A stretch of DNA of 64,000 bases, from the NCBI GenBank assembly GCA_900169235.1, contig FWCC01000219.1, forward strand, positions 167,977 through 231,976, in the 5' to 3' direction. Below, piece by piece: positions 33,822-47,700 of the stretch. The notes beneath the pieces were generated by a model. It was not told where the DNA came from and searched no databases. It saw only the letters and a list, made by a program, of their open reading frames with translations. The first letter of the stretch is position 1; each line of letters opens with the position of its first letter. The stretch is from Zarea fungicola (lineage: Eukaryota > Ascomycota > Sordariomycetes > Hypocreales > Cordycipitaceae). The position numbers were made by a program, and so were the translations under genes.

Positions 33822-35170
33822 ATGTCATTCACTTCTGCCTCGCCCAGCAGGCTATTCGACGAGAGCGACATTGTTCATTTATCAACCTCCTCGCCGGTGC
33901 CTGCGTCATCTCACGCACACCACTTTCCTTCCACGCAATCAGTGGCCGCTTCCGCCAGGTCTTTGCCACCTGCCCGTTCCTCGTCACCGCGACATTCCGT
34001 TCCTGCCTCCTGGCGGAGCGGTGCAAATACCAACACCGCCGCAACTCGAAGACAAGACAGTTATAATCATCCTTCGTCAACATCCCACCGGCGTCTCCAA
34101 TCAGCATCTTTCACGGTGGTGCAGCAGCTTGCCCGCGACGCTGTTGCCGCTAGGGACCCTGCTGTGTGGGAAATGGATGAATTTATAGACGAACTTAGCC
34201 GTCAAGATTTTTCTTCCCCATCCACCTATCCATCTTTTGCAAACGGGGCGCTTCTCGACCCCGAGCAGGACGCGGAGGATCCCGACATCTACCAAGACGA
34301 CAGCAGCTACGTTGACGCACAGGCTGAAGTCACACAGACCAGTGAATGCATTGGCCGTACAAACGACGCCACGCTGAATGCACTCGATTCGCCTACATTA
34401 CAACTGCACGGCGGACCTTCGGCATCTACAACCCAGAATACAGACTTTTCTTTAACCGAAACACAGCAAGAGTCGCCGATTTTTCACGACTTGATAGACG
34501 ACCAAGGTGCCACGCACACTGCATCGACATCCTTTTCCGAAACCATGCCCGCCACAACACGACGCGCGAGCGTGCACACTCTTGATGCTGGTCAGCCTCC
34601 ACCGCTTAAGAGGCGGCGGGGCTCCCAGACAAACCACGCCCTCCAAACAAGACAAGCCAAAGCGGTTGAAGTCCCCCCCGAAGAGGACTTGTTTGGAGAG
34701 CTGGAAGTCCCAAATACAGTGCCGAAGACCGTCGCCGACCATGAGGAACTAACGACTATTGATCTGACGGAAGCCACTGGGGTCCTGGATGAGTTAAAGG
34801 CGCCTGTCATTGATAATCGCGTCAAGATATCGGCGTTTCAATGCGCCATTTGCATGGATGACGTTACAGGGCTAACGGTTACATACTGCGGTATGTGTTT
34901 TTTCTTGGCCTTTGTCTTTGGCCTTGCACGCCGATTTCTTGGGGTATTCACTAACTATTCCCACCAGGGCATCTCTTCTGTGCACAATGTTTGCATTCCT
35001 CCCTGGACGTTGAATCCACAAAGGGCAAATGCCCCATGTGCCGAGCCAAGATTGATATGAAGCCTCGCGAGTCCTACACCTCAAAGACCAAGGGATTCTG
35101 GCCTCTTGAGCTCAAGCTCATGACGACTACGCGAAAGGGAAAGCGAAAAGCGGGCGAGATTTCAAAATAG
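33822..35170 (+). CDS. RING finger protein, Slx8-like SUMO-targeted ubiquitin ligase candidate
   Basis: There are two exons, 33822-34890 and 34968-35170, giving 423 aa. Start ATG 33822 is the first in frame. The intron splits the RING domain after its third ligand. The C-terminal C3HC4 RING is complete: Cys341, Cys344, Cys356, His358, Cys361, Cys364, Cys378 and Cys381 (CAICMDD...YC, GHLFCAQC, CPMC). The long N-terminal part is Ser/Thr-rich and disordered, and holds SUMO-interaction-like hydrophobic cores such as IDLTE (313-317), HDLIDDQ and DIVHLS. A basic PPPLKRRRG nuclear-localisation-like motif is also present. This arrangement is that of Slx8/RNF4-type E3 ligases, which ubiquitylate sumoylated nuclear proteins in genome maintenance. 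The RING is certain; the Slx8 assignment is an inference. Confidence 0.85.
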
Positions 35171-35984
35171 TGTCGCCCCGCACCCCCAACCCTGGGCGAT
35201 GTACGAGTAGTAACGAGTTCACGCACATTTCGATAACTTTGGTCCCTCCAACATGGTTCAGTTATCATTCTTACGAAAGCATTTATTTTCCCCTCCCTCA
35301 GCAGGAATTGGCGTTTTTGGAAAGGAAGAGACAGCGGGGGCTGGTCGGCATTGCAAGCCACCCGCAGCTCTCTTGGCTGGACTGGACCGAATAACATTCC
35401 AAGGCAGTATATATACCCCTTACAGGCATTACGACTTACAGGTTTCTCATTTGGCGTTCTCTGGTCGTTTACATTTCCTCGGTAACACTTGTACATATCT
35501 TCATTCCTCGAAGAACCAGATGATTATGCACAGTCTAAGTTTGCAAATGCTATGGGACTACGGAAGGTAGTTGAACAGCATTTTCGTATTCTGGCACCAA
35601 TCCTGGCCACTTTTGAAATATAATACTTTAGAGGCTTTAACATTTTATAACTAAGCTAAGCACTCGAGATAGTGTCTGGATTGCTTTGTCTGAATTCTTT
35701 TTCCCACAAGCTTCATTTCGATCATTTCCCAACAAAGAGCGTAGGGATATGACTGAATCGCCGTACTGATTCATGACATGTATAGCAGAGCAACACTGAC
35801 CAACAACGAGCGACGATACATTCCCTCAAAATGGCGCACACAAAAGAGCATTCTTCTACAGATGCGTTGCATTTTTCTCGTCCTCCAACAACAAAGATAA
35901 ATTTAAGAAAAATATACTAATATTTGAACAATTCTCCTTGCATTAACCTTTCGTTCTAGAGTCGTTCTTAATTGCGCGCTTTTG
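35171..35984. other. 3' region between converging RING and nup192 genes
   Basis: Converging untranslated regions lie here. No gene or clear element is seen. Confidence 0.4.
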
Positions 35985-38900
35985 CTAATGGAAAAGCCCG
36001 TGGTTGGCCCTTCTCGGCTCTGGAACGGTAGCGTTATCAAACTAAATATTTGTTAGAAAACGGCAACGAAAACAACGGTTGATCAAAAATGTCATAAAAA
36101 AACATACTTCAATAAATCCCGTGGCGGCAATCACTACCATCAACGCCTCCGCCAGCTCGTCCACCTTCTCCTCCAGGACCTCGCTAGCCCCAGTGCCCCC
36201 AATGCCTGCGCTGCGCTTCAGCGTATGTGTCACTAGCATACGGTGCTCGGTCAAAAACTTCCTCCCCTGTACGATGCTATGGCTCCCTCGACTCAGCAGC
36301 GCGGCGCCAATGATCCGCACAACTTTGGCTAGCAAATCATAGTGCTGCTCCAGCGCGCGCGTCCCATTGCCGTCCGCGCTGCTCAGCTGGAGCAATTCTG
36401 GGTCGGCCGTAAAGAGGCCAGACTGTTCCACGGCGCGGAATATGTTGGCGTAGAGCACGTACTTTGCGCCGGGCCGCGTCTGGGCGAGCTGCAGCAGCAG
36501 CGCCAGCTTGGCGTTTTGGTGGTTTTGCTGGTCCGCACTGCCGTTAGGACCAAACACCGCGTGCCACTCATTCATCACATTGCGCAGCGTGTCGACAACA
36601 ACGCCAATAAAGTTCAGGCGGTTCAGTGTATCGACGACTATGTCCTCGTCTTCCTGACGGCTGATGTTGACGAGTACGTTGAGTAGAATGTAGGCGGCGG
36701 ACTGGCAGCCTGTCTCGCCGCAAAAGGCATCGTCGCATATGACATTGATGAGGCGCTCGCCGTAGACTTGCAAGGTCTTGATAATTTGAATGTTAAAGTT
36801 GCGTTTTGCCTCGTCTGGCGCCCCCGTTAAGTAGCGGTAGCAAATCTCATAGTATACGGCGCGCAACTCGGGCGTGCCAGCCCACTTGCTGATAGCTTGT
36901 AGGCATATTTGGAAGAGCTGGAGGAGTTTATCATGAATGAGGTTTCCTATGGCCTTGCCTTGCTTGTCGGCTGTACTTGACTCTTTGAGGTCGAGGCGCG
37001 AAAGCAAAATTCTGGCCAGCTTCGCCAGGTCCATTGCCTCCACTGGTCGATCCGAGGCAAATGACTCGAGACTGGGGAGAATTGCTTGTAGTGTTTGCAA
37101 GAAAAACGACGTGCGGACGGTTCCGTCAAAATCGTTACACTCCACCATAACCAGCAAGAGCTTCGTCCATGATTTGAGCACATGTAAGCTTTGTCGGGCG
37201 ATCTGCTGTTGTCGGTCCGTGGAGGCTAGATGCTCCAAGATCACCGCCTCTTCCCTTTCAACCGTAGCCAAAGTCTGCACCGTAGCCAGGGCCTCTGTCA
37301 ACTTACCCTTCGTCTCTTTTTCGCCACGCTTGAGAAGAATCATTTCTCTGACGCGATCAAGATTGTGCACGACATTGCCGTCACCATCATGCTCAAGGCA
37401 GATGGAAATATCAAGGTCTTTATAAAATTCCAGTGTCGGTACGGGTACCTCCCAGATGCCATATGGTAGTAAAAAGTCGTACAAGTCAAATATTGTTGGT
37501 GTCTGGATACGCTCGTTGTCATCGCCAAGAATCTGGCCATTTAATGCTTCAAAAATTCGTCGTTTTACGCTTGGCATGCGGCCCTGCGAAATCATACACA
37601 GTTCCATGGAGAAATATTCCAGCACTAGCCGTCGCAGAATAAGAAAATCTGACAACGCAGTGGCCCCATCCGTGACAGGGAAGCGCAAGGCGGCCAGATC
37701 TTGGCCCTCCCATGGGATGCTGGGCTGAATAACGGTTTCACGAATGAGTAGATGAAAAAAGAATTCGTTCTCTCGTAATTCTTCAATGGTCAGCTTTGAT
37801 GAGAGAGGAGAGTCCCAGAGCACTTGGAGAATACGCATCACTCGGCATTTTATAGAGATGAGCCAGCCTCTCATGCCCTGTGCGTCTGACGATGGTAGCT
37901 CCAGCAGGAGTCGTAACAGGCTGTGAAATAGCGACGTCCGATTGGCAAATGCACCACCGCTGTCAATCGAAAGAGAGTCAGCCCCACACTTGAACCCAAG
38001 AAGTAAGTGTGCAATCGTAGGGCGTTTCGGAGTCTCGAGGAGACATTGGTGGAGAAAGTCAAGGACATAACGCTTTGTAATGTAACTTGCAGAGTCGGCC
38101 TCACGCCCTGGCTCTAGTGGAGCCTGTAGTTCGGAGATGAAGGCCCTTGATATTGATTCATGCTCGCCGTTAGCCTCCATCGCTACAACCGCCTTGTTGC
38201 GGTGGCCAGCTCTGGAGGAGCCAGACCACTCTGCCGCGATACGCGAAGAGGAGGACATCTTGCCAAGCAGCTGCAGACAAGATAGTGTAAGGTCCGGATG
38301 TCCAATACCGCAGTAGTTGCCCAGATCCACCACCAAATGCAAACGTGTCACAAGCCCGTCCGCAAATGAAGCGTATGATGCATTAGCAACGGGGTGGCGT
38401 TGATGGTCACTCTTTTTAATCAATGGTCGAACGAGCTCAAGGTATGTGTTTTCGAGGTCCATTACCTTTGCAATAAGTTCAACGGCGCGAAGAATGCCCA
38501 GTATGAGGGGTGAGTCAGGTGCAGCATTACCAACTTCCAGAGGTTCTTGATGGACGACGTGAAACAGCGCTGTCATAACCTTGTCATTATACATCCACTC
38601 CATGACTCTACCGAATGGATGCATCTTGACATATGTTGCCAAATCGTTGGTAGCAATTGACGAATCGATGGTAAGATTTGTATTGTTCGCCATGATGATT
38701 AGATCTTCGTTGAATGTAGACAAACAGGTAAGCATGAACTCAAGACAAGTGAGTCGTAGAACGCGTGTCTGGTGCACGTCTTGTAGATCTTGGGCCTTGA
38801 TGGTGAAGACAAGGCCGATAACAAAATCGATGTAGGCTTCAATGCCAGATGGACGTGCAGCGGAGATAAGTGATTCGCCAAACGTGAGCGAATCGTTAAG

Positions 38901-41210
38901 GGGGCCGCTGTCAACTGCCGGAGATACCAGCTCCAGTAACAGCTTCGTAAGGGCTTCCGGCTCATCAAATCCATTACTCATCTCATCCAAGATTCGATCC
39001 ATAGACACAAGTTGTTGTGGCTGCCCTGGTCGAAGTGAGCTACTGGAGTGACTGTGTGAGGTATACCCTCCATTACTCCAATTGTCCAGGCAGAGCCACA
39101 TCGCATTGCTCTCCTGTAGCGTTTTTCGCGACATCAGAGCTTTAAGAGCCATAAATATGCAGCCTCGTAATCTCGATGGAATTTGACAGCTAGCAAGATC
39201 GAACAATGTATCGACTATGTTGTAGTCGGGTGTTTGCAACAAGAACAAACGTGCGGCATCACTTTCGGATGCAAGTTTGGTCATGAGGCGAAAGTAGCAT
39301 TCCAGCATCATTGCAGACTCAGGTTCTGTCTCTATAACATCAGAGCTGGGCTTTGCGTTGCGGTGCCTCAATGTTGGTGTAGTCATAGGTTTTTGTTTGA
39401 TTTTGTCAGAAAAAAAGTCCAATTCTCTGAGTATTTGCGCCCAGGTCAACGACTGGGACCGTCGCATCTTTCCAGATGAGTGATGGCCCTCGTCCAATAG
39501 AAACTCATGGGCCGCGGTCGCACATTCATCGTTCTCTGCAATAGCCTGCAACATTTCGCAGAAAGCGGCGACCAGCGGCGTTGATGCGCGCCGTGATGCC
39601 CAGTGCATAAAGCCGGCTAAGTTGCTATCCGGATCTGCCCAAAAAGCGGCCGCGGCATCGGGCCGACGCTCATACGAGTATGCAATGATCAGTATAAACC
39701 TCTCAAGGTCAAGATCTTCGTGAATTTGACTAAGTTGGCGTTGCTCGTCTTCCTCGACGCGAAGCTTGCGCAAGACGTCAGGCAGATTGGTAATAAACGC
39801 GTCGATGAATAACTCAAGTTGGGACATGAATCGGAGTTGAAAGAAATCTGAAAACTGAACAATGTCGGCTGCAAGAGGTGTTGATTTTCGCTGCAGCCAC
39901 TTGCGCATCCCAGTTCTAACTGGGTCGTGCCAGTCAGGGGGCCGAACATCGGCGGCGGCTGTCAAGAGAAAATCGAAAGCCCCGTCTTTCAAGGCATCCC
40001 CAAATGCCTTTGTTCTTTCACCGGCCTCTGAATGGCAGTTAGTAGGGTCAGCACCGCAAGAAAAGAGTTACATACCCTTGTCTAGATCGGCATCGGGTAC
40101 GCCAGGCGGGTCGTCGATGTAGTAGCCTGCATATTCTGCAAGCCACCATGTCTTGAACGTAGCTTGCAAATACGGCAGTGGCCAAGCAGAATCGTCCGCC
40201 GTGGCGAACAGTTTCGAATTGAGCTCCCGCACTCTGGTTAGGTCCATACCCCCATCAGGTGATCCAAATATTGCAATGAAGGCGCCGAGTGCGGGCAGCA
40301 AATGGACTGTATTCAATCAGTTTAATAGACTTTCCGGAAGTCGTTCCCTTGAACATACTGAGAAGGCAATCATATTTATTTGCTTGCTTTAAAACACCAA
40401 CGAATTTTAAAAAATCCGCTGTTTCTGCCTGTCGCTTTGCTATCGCTCGACAAAGTATGACACCAAGCAATTCGTGTTGCTGTATGAGACTGATACGAGA
40501 AAATTCGACAGTCTCCATCTCCTCTGACATGGCGTCTCTGCTTTGCCCTAGGTTCTGGGCAGCCGCAATTTTGTCCCCAAGTTTCTGTAGCCAGGTTTTT
40601 ATTTCGGCCATGGTCGCCATGTAGCGCGGGATGCTGCGTTTTTGACCTGTTGCACTTGATTGAAGTATTCTCGCCTCCACGTATGCTTTGATACCATCTA
40701 GGGGAGTCGGCTCATCATCGTCACACTCGAGCGAGTAAATTTCCAAAAGTACGCGCAGGATATCGAGCGCATATTTTCGCTGCTGATGAAATCGAATGAT
40801 GGCACATTCGATCAGCGACCGGCCGAGCGTGGAGGTATCATCTTGGGATTCTAAAAGGAAGCGCGCCGCGTCGAGCTCTTCGATTTCAAGCTCGTCGGAA
40901 AGGATCAAAACATCCTGCTGGAATTTGTCATTGATTGAGAACTCTTTTCCGTCTAAAGAAATCTTGCCTAGTAGAGCCGTAAGCACATAACATATCACCT
41001 CAGGTCAGCACAGAACATGTACGCACCAGATTTGATTGAGTTCCTGCTCGCTTCGTTTCGTTTTGGCCGTTCCCAGACTCGTTCAAGCTCGCGCTCAAAG
41101 TTTTCAACGAAGACTTCATTGTCAATGCTGCCGTCGCCATGCCCATCATTCAGGGCTATGAGCTCTCGGTGAAACGCCTGTAGGGCATCTAATGAAGTGA
41201 AATCGGCCAT
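35985..41210 (-). CDS. nup192: Nucleoporin Nup192 (Nup205), inner-ring scaffold
   Basis: There are five exons on the minus strand: 41210-41027, 40967-40359, 40306-40076, 40027-36108 and 36041-35985, giving 1666 aa, close to yeast Nup192 (1683 aa). Every junction is in frame; the small last exon (FDNATVPEP...) follows a GTATGT...TTCTAAC...TTTAG intron. The N-terminus MADFTSLDALQAFHREL and the EFSINDKFQQDVLILSDEL block match the Nup192 family, followed by an all-alpha solenoid without low-complexity FG repeats. It forms the inner ring of the nuclear pore with Nup188, Nic96, Nup53 and Nup145N. It is divergent from tel1, with about 0.6 kb between starts; there is no known functional link. Confidence 0.95.
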
Positions 41211-41791
41211 CTTGGCGGTGTCAATCAGTTCGCATGGTGGGAGAAGAGCGCGCCACGAGTTCAACAGTGCGGCACGGCGTCGCGCCAGGATTCAAGTATG
41301 CACGAAATCACACAGAATTTGCTTGAATGTAGAAACAGGTGCCACCCACGTGTTTGGGAGCCGATGAAGTGTATTGTCGCAACCCAAGTATTTGCTCCTT
41401 CTTCGGACCTGTTAATGTTGGATGCCCGGCAGTAAACAAGTTCGTGGGCGGTGAAGCTTTCTGCCGCCTATCTTCCAAGCAGCTTGCTTTTGGAGCTCCG
41501 CCAGCTGCCTAGATTAATAGAGCTAGAGCTGCACGGACGAAGTAAACAAAGCATTACAGGCAGCCTGACGAGTGCGATGAAGGCAGATGTGACATCAAAA
41601 TTCCTATCAGAGCCAGTTATCCGATTTATTTCTATTTGCAGCACGACCTGAATACTAATTTCTTGCGGACTTCGACATGCGACTTGTAGAAGACGGTGAC
41701 TGTAATTACAGGGCGCCCCCCTTACCTCTAACTAGGGTGCTGAGTATTTCAATGCAAGGAGGATCATCTCGGATCTAGAAAGAGATTCAAC
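41211..41791. promoter_or_regulatory. Divergent promoter region, nup192 / tel1
   Basis: This is the region between the two divergent genes. It may also contain an unrecognised first exon of tel1, because the tel1 5' end is not settled. No other feature is seen. Confidence 0.4.
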
Positions 41792-44700
41792 ATGCCGTCG
41801 GCATACACTTCGACTGTGAAAACAATTACCAGTAATTAATTCAACTTTCGTTTATCAAAGCAGGAGCTAACGCAGTCGCAGCGGACCTAGTTTCTGGAAC
41901 TGTTAAGACACGCGACAAGGCTTTAGATGGTATGTGTTTTGTTTTCTTTTTGTCGTATTTTTTATGAATTTATGAGCGAACGCTAATATGCTACTGTCAA
42001 TAGACTTGAACCAGCTCCTGGGCCGAAACAATGTTGCTGTTAACCTGTAAATTGCGCCGGTCACCGCACCATTATTGGCATGTTTGCTGACGCCCGCTCG
42101 CAGATCTGAGCTCAGTGACAAGGCGTATCATGATATTTTTGAGGCCGTGTTCAAAATGGTACTCGAACATAAACCCAAATATTTCGATAGAAAGACGTCA
42201 AAGCCTGCTGAAGCTCGCCTGAATAAATGCGCAAAAGCCGTGAGAGCTGCAGCGAGTCGTGGAGCTTCAAAAATCAAGCAAAAAACGCTGCTTGCCGTTG
42301 TTGACCACATAACCCAGGTTTTACCCGGACCTAATGAGGGTTTTGTTGCTCCATTGCTTAAAGACTATGTCAAGGCTCTTGCAGAGCTCTTGGCAAGATC
42401 TGCCAATGCTGAGTTCTTCTCGAGGAAAGATGGACATCTGTGGCAAATATGTGTCGATTTTTTCCTAGATGTCATCTCTTACCGGATTCCCCAGAATGGA
42501 AATGTTGATCAAGGCTTGCTTAGTCGGAATTCACCAGCTCCTAGTACGCCACGCTCAACCATGCGCTCCAATTCTTCAAGTCTCTTGAGCCAGAAACCAC
42601 CAGAGATTACCGATGGAGAGCCAGCTCGCGACTCTCTGCAAGGCCTTTACTGTCTCGTCTCTGCTGCCAATGCCCATATTTTGAGTCGATACCAAGATAT
42701 TGCCAATGCGGCTTTGAGAGTTTTGCGACTCCACAACCTTAGCCTCGGCTCCTTGCAGACAGTGAGCTTTGCAATAATCAACAGTATCATTGTATCCATG
42801 CAGCTTGATGAACCAGGATACACTGGTAGTCTTGTTCGGGACTTGATACCGCTAATGGCCCATTGGTGGAGAGCAGACAAAGTTTCGCAAGACGACACAA
42901 TCAGATCTCTCCGAAACGAGATTCTCAAGACAGTGTTGCTCGCACAGCTGAATATTGAAGATTTGATTGTCAACAAATGGGATGAACACGTGCGTGGGGA
43001 TGTAGAATATTTGTTAGAACCACTGTGGCAAGAATACTCGAAGCGAAGCGCCGGCCACCAACTGCAGCTCACTGATATCACTTTCTCGACGGAGAAGCTC
43101 CCGGCAGACTATCTACACAACGGTGTTTTTGGACTGTGCCCGTTCAATACTGAATCCGAGAGTCAATGGGCTATCGTTCAATGCCTAGCCTCCCTAGAAG
43201 CTGTATTACTGCGTCAAAAGTCCAAGATCCTCGCGTCACAGAAAAGCGAGCAGCCTCGAAAGAAGCGCCGCATTGACGAAACTGACAACCGTTTACGCGC
43301 AAAGTTAAAAGACCGACACATTGAAATAGTACGAACAACTCTACAAATGATACCTTTTATTTTGGCAGACGGTGCGCTGAGCTCGGGTCAAGTGCAAGGG
43401 TTATTGCTGGATCTGGTTCCTCTTACCACACACAAGGACCCATTTGTTGCGTCCTGGGCCCTCATTTCATGCTCAAGGTAAGTTAAAATGGCTATCATTT
43501 CTCCATTCTGAGCTAAAGTATTTCAGCTGCCTCCAACTGTCTGACGCCACAGTTGCAATGGTCGGCGACTGGAAACAACTTTGGCAGGTTGCAACGCGAG
43601 CTATCAGTCTACAAAGCACATGTCGCTCTGCATCCCTTTTGATCCATACGCTCATAGAAACCGATATACTGCCTCAACATTCTATATCCGACGACATCAA
43701 TAGCATTATCACCACAGCAGACGTAAACGGGCCGTCAACAGTATGTGACACATCGGTTGCTTTGATGTATCATTTACTCCATGTTCGAAATTCGATTTTG
43801 CCAAGCGCAAGCCAGGCGACATCTCATCACATTATACGATGGGCACTGTTTCGATGGTATCCAGGTAAATCAGGATTTGCTCCATCTCAGTATCCAAATA
43901 CTAATCTATACAGTGGAATCATCGCTAGCGTCTACACAAGCACTGTCAGTACAGCCCATTCATTTTGTCAATCTCCTGAGGGTATGCTGCGGAATGAAGC
44001 CTGTTGTCGGCAACGCACAGGAGACAGTTACTGGTGGCGCCTTCTGCGAAACTTGGAGGCTTCAGAGAGACATTGCTCCCTTTAATGAATACCTACTTCT
44101 ACTCAACCATTGTCCGGCGACCAAATCCCATCTCAGCTGCAGGTACAATGTGTCAAATGAGACACAGGGCACCTCTTCGGAATCTAAGACTTATTTTTCG
44201 TCCAAAAAGTTGCTTCTAGAACTTCTCTATCCCAAATTGGAAGAGTTGAGCGACCTGTGCTCGTCTTGGTCGAAAAAGCCCAACGAGGGTGGGAGCCAAA
44301 TATCTCTGCAAAAGTTTGACTGCCTTCTGTCATCTTGCATAATTGCTGCGATGTTGCTCCCGGAACTCTCGTACCTAAACTCCAACCAATCAGCTCTGGT
44401 GGAGAGCTTGATCATGAGCAGCGCAGAGCGAGGTATAACGCAGGCCTTGGCCTCAGTTGAAGCAGGCTCTTTTATACAGCAAATCCTGCACAATATGCGA
44501 CCCTGTATTCCAAATCTAACCCAAACTGGCTTGGAGCAGCTTCACCGAGACAATGAAGCTCTTATTCGGCTGCTGACTATTTCTTTCAATGCACTAAATA
44601 GCTACAACGGGCCAAAAGATTCGGCAGGTAGCTACGATATGATGGAACTAGATGATGAGTTCGAGTCGCAGAGTAGTCGAGGCGTAACGCAAGCAGCGTC

Positions 44701-47700
44701 AATGATTCTTCCAAGAAACATTCATCAGGTCTTAATCAATCCAGCCTGCTTTGCTATTGATACTCGCCACCGCCTTAGCTTCATCGCAGCAACACAGAAA
44801 GGAGGTGGTCAGGTTGGGCTGGTACCGGATGCCTTCATTGAGGAGCTAGTCAGGATGCCAGATGAGGAGTTGTTGTCCTGCTACCCACTCCTGACGGAAA
44901 TTTTTACCTCGGACCTAGTCACCAATCCAGATGCGGCAGTAAAAATTGTACAGAAACTCGGAGAAATTGTCGGCAGCAATGAATACCGTTGTTGCGAGGT
45001 AGCCCTTACGGCATGTATTGAAGTAATGCATGGGCTAACCAACATGTGGCTGAACGATAACGGCGAACTTGCAAATAGCGTTGGCGACTTATACCACTAC
45101 TTCATTCAAACTTGTCTTGGGTCAAACCTCTTTTCACCGAGAAGCTTAAAGTCTCTAGCGATTCTCCTTTTCACATTACTGAAGCAAGAGCCTGGATATG
45201 GTGCAGCTCTCAAACTGGACTCCTGCCGAACGTCGCTGCTTTTTATTCTGAAAGAAGGATCCATGAATGTCAAGTACTTTGTGGCAGAAAGAATTGCGGA
45301 TCTCTTTGAGTTGTATATATTGATGCTTCATGATGAAGTCTTTGTCGATGTCCTTGGCAGCCTACCGGCAAATCCAGAGAGCGAAGCTGGGATAGCGTGC
45401 CGTTTGCTGGTTCTCTCAAATTTGGCGCGGAGGTGGCCAACTCTGCTAAGGCGTTGTACATATCATATTTTCGAAATCCCGGGCAAGGTAGCATCCGTTT
45501 CCGAGCACGCCCGCCGGTGCATCTCAGACATCTCAAACTCACTGGGGCTTGCATCACCAAAGGAGCTTTTTGGATTGTTTAGTCGCCAATTGCTCTATAC
45601 GTGGATGGAAAGTGACTCTGTTAGCGAGATTCCGTTTTCTATTTTTGGATTTGAATCTCTTGGTGAGCTTCTCACAAGTGCCCAGTCTGATGCCATTGGA
45701 CTCTCAACTATGCGCGGTCAGTGCAGCATGCGGGGCGAGATTGCGGGATACATTGGCAAGACGGAGGTTGAGCTGCTGCAGACCAACTTTGCCTCGACCC
45801 TCTGCTATAGCACTGTGTTCACGGCCGCATTTGAGCCATCCAACAGCGATCACGGCGAAAGCAGGGTCAAGAAGAAATTAGGCAGCAAGTTGTTCACAGA
45901 AAGCATATACACGAACTTCGTGGACATTGTCGCCTTCTTCTTTGACGTCATCGACCAGGAAGACACGGTAGAGAGAGTATTCTCCCGAAGTGAGGATCTT
46001 TCATATGCTGCAAAGATTTACAAGGAGATAACAACAATTTCGCAGTCAGAGACTAAGCTTCCCCCAAATCAACAACCGATGTTCAGGGCGAAGTATGTCA
46101 TACATGAACTGGCTCGTCTTTGTCAAGGAACTGAATTCCCATTCAACGAGTTATGGACGCCAGCATTGATCGTCTCTATTGCGAGAAAGCTTTTTAACAC
46201 AGTACACCCCGCTCTCGGTTCTCTCCATGCATGCTCTGTCTTGCGAAAAATCCGCATTTTAATCAGTCTAGCAGGCCCAGTGGCGATCGATTCATATTGT
46301 TTAGAAATGCTACTTAACTCAGTTCGGACATTTGTTATCGACTCGGAGTGTGCTGATGACGCGCTGGGGATTAGCCAATATCTGCTGGGTAAAGGCTCAA
46401 CATATCTTCAACAAGTTCCATCTTTCGTGGCAGGATACGCTTTATCGACGTTAGCCTCACTCCGGGTTTTTCTGGAGTCCAGCCAGTCGAGCACTACCCA
46501 AGAAAGCCAGTTTAAGGCTACCATGAATAAAGCTGCGCGATTTCACGAATGGTTTACTGTCTACTTAGACAGTTATACGTCTCCGGTGTTCAGCAATGAA
46601 GCACAGAGAGTCTCATTTATATCCATTACGAGCTCTGCGGCACGGATCCGCTCATCTGGCAATGCTGACAAAAGCTCTTTCGAGAGCAAACTTCTTATGG
46701 ACATACTACGTGATGGCAATGCAGAGCACGAATTACTCAACAAGCCGTCCCGAGAATTGGCCCTCGCTCTTTTGTGTGGTGACTTTTCTATTCCCGATCA
46801 GACGAGCAACGACTTAATTAGCACTGACGACGACGCCGTCTTGCATGCCAGTGTAGTGTGGGAGAGCTGTATCACCAAGAATCTAGGCACGAAGTATTTG
46901 GCCTGGGCAGGTAGGGTGGTTGGACGAGCTTTTGCCGCATCTGGGGATATACCAAAGGGCATTATTGCAGAATCTAACCTGGAGTACTACAGCAAAATTG
47001 CACCAGGTCCAAACGGCTCCGAAATGGGTCTATTGCACCTTCTTCAGGGCCTAACCTCCAGTCCAGACACTTTAACGGCAGGACTAGCCGAATCAGTGTT
47101 GAGGGCTGCCGTATCAAAAGCAATTTTGCAAGATGATGAACCTCTTCTGATTGCTTGCCAGCGCAGTCTGGCTGAGCCTTTGTATCTGACATCACAATGG
47201 AAACTCTATCGATCACCACCTTCTGAAAATAAACAATCGGAGCCAAGTGCCAACGACCAGTCAATTTGGAATAGCGATATCAACTCCGAAATGTGGTTAC
47301 CTGATCTGAGCGTTCTGATGGCAAACTCAGTGCCTGACTCTATCCTCCTTTCAGTTCTCTCCCCAGTATTGGCAAGGGTACCAGGCTTTGCCGAAAAAGC
47401 GTTTCCCTTCGTTGTGCATCTGGTTCTTCTCTTTCAACTAGAGCAGCAGCAAATAATGAAACGCTCCATTTCAGTGGCACTGAAAGCTTGGCTTCAACCA
47501 AATGTAGAATCTGCTCGACCGAACATTGCTCTGTTGATCAATTCACTACTCTACCTTCGTACGCAAGAGTACCCAAAAGAAGCTTCTATCAGTGATCGAC
47601 TCCACTGGCTGGATATCGATTATTCAATGGCGGCTGCGGCTGCAACGCACTGTGGAATGTACAAAACTGCACTCCTGTTTGCGGAGGTGGCTTTTATAGA

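Noticed and set aside
40968..41264. Alternative nup192 start and acceptor
   Set aside because: The upstream frame from 41264 lacks family similarity. Using the first AG after the donor (near 40999) puts exon 2 out of frame, whereas the acceptor at 40968 restores the family sequence GKISLDGKEFSIN.
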